A stretch of 8,999 bases of DNA, taken from the NCBI GenBank assembly GCA_045595605.1, contig JAZOAS010000128.1:1-8999 (forward strand). The letters are read 5' to 3'. Shown piece after piece: positions 6,785 through 8,999 of the stretch. The notes beneath the pieces were generated by a model. That model worked only from the letters and a program-made list of their open reading frames with translations. It did not search any database and was not told the DNA's origin. How positions within the stretch are numbered: the stretch's first letter is position 1; every line of letters starts with the position of its first letter. The DNA is from SIG480 sp045595605 (GTDB lineage: Bacteria > Bacillota > Clostridia > Oscillospirales > JAAYXM01). The position numbers and the translations under genes were made by a program.

Positions 6785-8491
6785 ATGGAGTATAAAAAAG
6801 AGTACGAAAGATGGCTTTCTGAAAAAAGTCTGACAGAGGAAGAAAGAGGCGAGCTTCTGTCGATAAAAGAAAATGAAAAGGAAATAGAGGACAGATTCTT
6901 TTCTCCTCTGAATTTCGGTACGGCGGGGCTTCGCGGTGTTCTCGGTATGGGAATTAACCGAATGAATGTATATACCGTCCGCCAGGCGACGCAGGGCCTT
7001 TGCGAGGTTATAAAAAAACTCGGCAAGAAGACGATGCAGCGCGGTGTTGCGGTGTGTATGGACAGCCGTATAATGAGCGATACCTTCGCCCGCGAGACGG
7101 CGAGCGTCCTTGCGGGAAACGGTATCCCTGTGTATATTTTTGAGTCCATGCGCCCGACACCCGAGCTTTCGTTTGCGCTTCGCGCGCTTTCCTGCATCGC
7201 GGGAATAAACATAACCGCAAGCCACAACCCGAAGGAGTACAACGGCTATAAGGCGTATTGGGAGGACGGCGCTCAGCTTCCGCCGAAGGAAGCTGACGAG
7301 GTGCTTTCTGAGATACGCAAGATAGACCTTTTTAACGGAATAACGAAAATGGATTTCGACGAGGGTGTAGAAAAAGGCCTTATAACCGTAATGGGTGAAG
7401 AGGTTGACGAGGCGTTTCTTGTCCACGCGCTTTCGTGCAGAATAAATAAGGATGCAGTGACGGCGGCGGGGGACGATTTTAAAATCGTCTATACTCCGTT
7501 CCACGGTACGGGCTATAAGCTTGTCCCTGAGATTTTCAAGCGAATGGGAATAAAGAATGTCATAAGCGTTCCCGAACAGAGCATACCCGACGGAAACTTC
7601 CCGACGGTAAAGAGCCCGAACCCTGAGAATCGCGAAGGCTTTTACCTTGCAATAGAGCTTGCAAAGCGCGAGAATGTTGACCTCATTATAGGAACAGACC
7701 CTGATGCTGACCGCGTCGGAGTTATAGTGCGAAATTCTGAGGGCGAGTATGTAACGATTTCCGGAAACCAGATGGGCGTTTTGCTTCTCGACTATATAAT
7801 CCGCGCGAAGAAAGAAGCAGGCGAGCTTTCGGATAAGTCGTATGCGATAAAGACGATTGTTACAACCGAAATGGCGCGCAAGGTATGTGAAGTGAACAAT
7901 GTAAAGATGTATGAAACCTTTACGGGGTTTAAATTTATCGCGGGAAAGATTGAAGAGGCAGGAAGTGAAGGCTTCCTTCTCGGTTACGAGGAGTCTTACG
8001 GATACCTCATGGGCGACTTCTGCCGTGATAAGGACGCTGTTACCGCGTCGATGATGATTGCGGAAATGGCGGCGTATTATAAGAGCCGTAATATGAGCCT
8101 TTATGACGCGATGAATGAGCTTTACGAAAAGTACGGCGCGTATGCAGAAAAGACGGTAAATGTCGTGCTTCCGGGCGTTTCCGGACTTGAAAAGATGAGT
8201 GCAATAATGAAAACGCTTCGCGAAACTCCGCCCGAAACTCTCGGTGGCGAGAGGGTTGTACGCGTTCGCGACTATCTCACGGGAAAGACAAATCTCGGCG
8301 AGGAGCTTCCGATGTCGGGAAGCAATGTTCTCTACTTTGAAATGGAAGACGGAACGAGCTTTATAATCCGCCCGTCGGGAACAGAGCCAAAGATCAAGGT
8401 TTATATCCTTGCAAGCGGTGCGGATATGGCAGAGGCTGCGGCGAAAATTGAAAAATACAGCAAAACAGCAGACTCAATTGCAGAGATGTAA
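6785..8491 (+). CDS. pgcA: Alpha-phosphoglucomutase / phosphosugar mutase (PgcA-type)
   Basis: 568 aa member of the alpha-D-phosphohexomutase superfamily, PGM2/PgcA branch (typically about 570-580 aa). The likely reaction is interconversion of glucose-6-phosphate and glucose-1-phosphate through a glucose-1,6-bisphosphate intermediate. All four active-site loops are present. These are the phosphoserine loop TASHNP (Ser146), the Mg-binding loop TDPDADR (Asp305, Asp307, Asp309), the sugar-specificity loop EESYG (402-406, with GFKF at 381-384), and the phosphate-binding loop RPSGTEPK (529-536). The N-terminal FGTAGLRG (44-51) is also typical. The AAGGAGG ribosome binding site (6770-6776) overlaps the rlmH stop codon and lies 8 nt before the ATG, so the gene ends the walJ-rlmH operon. 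Glucose-1-phosphate would feed UDP-glucose for envelope glycolipids and polymers. Activity on phosphopentoses or mannose phosphate cannot be excluded, so the exact substrate is less certain than the family. Confidence 0.93.
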   Translation: MEYKKEYERWLSEKSLTEEERGELLSIKENEKEIEDRFFSPLNFGTAGLRGVLGMGINRMNVYTVRQATQGLCEVIKKLGKKTMQRGVAVCMDSRIMSDTFARETASVLAGNGIPVYIFESMRPTPELSFALRALSCIAGINITASHNPKEYNGYKAYWEDGAQLPPKEADEVLSEIRKIDLFNGITKMDFDEGVEKGLITVMGEEVDEAFLVHALSCRINKDAVTAAGDDFKIVYTPFHGTGYKLVPEIFKRMGIKNVISVPEQSIPDGNFPTVKSPNPENREGFYLAIELAKRENVDLIIGTDPDADRVGVIVRNSEGEYVTISGNQMGVLLLDYIIRAKKEAGELSDKSYAIKTIVTTEMARKVCEVNNVKMYETFTGFKFIAGKIEEAGSEGFLLGYEESYGYLMGDFCRDKDAVTASMMIAEMAAYYKSRNMSLYDAMNELYEKYGAYAEKTVNVVLPGVSGLEKMSAIMKTLRETPPETLGGERVVRVRDYLTGKTNLGEELPMSGSNVLYFEMEDGTSFIIRPSGTEPKIKVYILASGADMAEAAAKIEKYSKTADSIAEM

Positions 8492-8493
8492 TA

Positions 8494-8527
8494 AAAAATG
8501 GCATAGCCACAAGGCTATGCCATTTTT
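8494..8527. terminator. Bidirectional intrinsic terminator between convergent genes
   Basis: A perfect 15-bp stem, with core TGGCATAGCC (8499-8508) paired to GGCTATGCCA (8513-8522), has a 4-nt ACAA loop. A run of six A's precedes the core and five T's follow it, so the hairpin works as a terminator in both directions. It ends the plus-strand mutase operon and the minus-strand dusB, whose stop codon (8529-8531) lies just beyond the stem. Confidence 0.93.
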
Positions 8528-8528
8528 A

Positions 8529-8999
8529 TTATCCCAAAGTGTGTTTTATTTCTTCTAAAAGTCTGTGAAGCTCAGAAAGAGTCGAAATCGTATTGACACG
8601 AATCTTATACGCGTTTCCGCCTCGGACTCCGCGCAGATACCAAGCGATATGCCGTCGCGCTTCGAGCACTGCGACCTTCTCGCTTTTCTGCTTTGCGGAA
8701 AGCGCAATCTGCTCCTCGGCAACGGTGAGACGGTCGGAAAGCGAAGGAAGTGGCGAAATCTCTTTTCTCTCAAGAGCTTCGCGACTGCGCTTAAATATCC
8801 ACGGGTTACCGAAAGAAGCTCTGCCAATCATAACACCGTCGCACCCGGTCCACTTGCGGATTTTTACAGCGTCTTCCGCCTCAAAGACATCGCCGTTTGC
8901 GATAAGCGGAATCTTAACTGCCTCCTTGACATCGCGGATGATGTCCCAGTCAGCGCGCCCTGAATACATAGATGCGCGCGTTCTGCCGTGAACGGTTAT
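8529..8999 (-). CDS. dusB: tRNA-dihydrouridine synthase, DusB/NifR3 type, C-terminal half (partial)
   Basis: Cut at its 5' side by the window end: the frame is open through 8999, and the Met near 8969 is internal, since ITVHGRTRAS upstream of it is conserved family sequence. The 156 visible codons are about half of the usual 320-340 aa. The enzyme reduces specific uridines in the tRNA D-loop with FMN and NADPH. Evidence: HGRTR plus MYSGRADW (the family-specific GRT and sugar-binding segments), PLIANGDV and GVMIGRASFGNPWIF (FMN-phosphate-binding strands of the TIM barrel), and the C-terminal helical tRNA-binding domain with EARRHIAWYLRGVRGG. The catalytic Cys is expected in the missing half. 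The gene converges on the mutase gene and shares its terminator. DusB is the best choice of subtype, as Bacillota Dus proteins mostly belong to it; the Dus family itself is near certain. Confidence 0.93.
   Translation of the reverse strand: MTVHGRTRASMYSGRADWDIIRDVKEAVKIPLIANGDVFEAEDAVKIRKWTGCDGVMIGRASFGNPWIFKRSREALERKEISPLPSLSDRLTVAEEQIALSAKQKSEKVAVLEARRHIAWYLRGVRGGNAYKIRVNTISTLSELHRLLEEIKHTLG

Noticed and set aside
6737..7504. Long minus-strand open frame of 255 codons opposite the mutase gene
   Set aside because: It overlaps the conserved N-terminal and phosphoserine regions of the mutase, has a low-complexity basic composition typical of antisense shadows, and shows no clear ribosome binding site or family motif.
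8565..8991. Open plus-strand frames opposite dusB
   Set aside because: They resemble no family and lie antisense to conserved Dus sequence that includes HGRTR and the FMN-binding strands.
1..8999. Search for CRISPR repeats, transposases, integrases, tRNA or rRNA genes and toxin-antitoxin pairs
   Set aside because: None seen; the window is filled by recognisable housekeeping genes with short gaps, and base composition shifts only in the AT-rich murA leader.

Overview
The window is a chromosomal housekeeping segment from a low-to-mid GC Gram-positive bacterium, most probably an anaerobic Clostridia lineage. The reasons are the WalRK two-component system with its accessory membrane proteins WalH and WalI (a Bacillota signature), strong AGGAGG-type ribosome binding sites, and frequent TTG starts. 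I cannot name a genus. All genes look intact except the two cut by the window ends. I see no rRNA or tRNA, mobile element, CRISPR array or phage gene, and no gene-free stretch longer than about 152 bases.

Layout. (1) Positions 1-4004, plus strand: the end of walR, then walK, walH and walI, tightly packed (27-nt gap, 4-nt overlap, 3-nt gap) and clearly one operon. It encodes the essential cell-wall homeostasis sensor system: the WalK kinase, the WalR response regulator, and two single-pass membrane proteins that modulate WalK. (2) Positions 4005-5499: a 152-nt intergenic region with a good extended -10 sigma-A type promoter, then murA (first committed step of peptidoglycan synthesis), then an intrinsic terminator. 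murA therefore looks like its own transcription unit lodged inside the wal cluster. (3) Positions 5500-8491, plus strand: walJ (metallo-beta-lactamase-fold hydrolase), rlmH (23S rRNA pseudouridine methyltransferase) and an alpha-phosphoglucomutase-type phosphosugar mutase, with gaps of 3 and 13 nt. (4) Positions 8492-8528: a strong bidirectional hairpin terminator between convergent genes. (5) Positions 8529-8999, minus strand: the C-terminal half of a DusB-type tRNA dihydrouridine synthase.

How the genes fit together. The theme is cell-envelope growth and its control. WalK/WalR sense and set cell-wall turnover, WalH/WalI tune the kinase, MurA commits UDP-GlcNAc to peptidoglycan, and the phosphosugar mutase supplies glucose-1-phosphate for UDP-glucose-dependent envelope polymers. 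walJ and rlmH are the usual companions of the wal region. The departures from the Bacillus/Staphylococcus arrangement (walRKHIJ followed by htrA) are the murA insertion between walI and walJ, no htrA after walJ, and a terminator separating walJ from the upstream genes.

I found no convincing undescribed system. The points worth a second look are the murA insertion with its promoter and terminator, the run of TTG starts, altered zinc-ligand positions in the WalK PAS domain, shared motifs in the C-terminal halves of WalH and WalI, and a palindrome in the murA leader.
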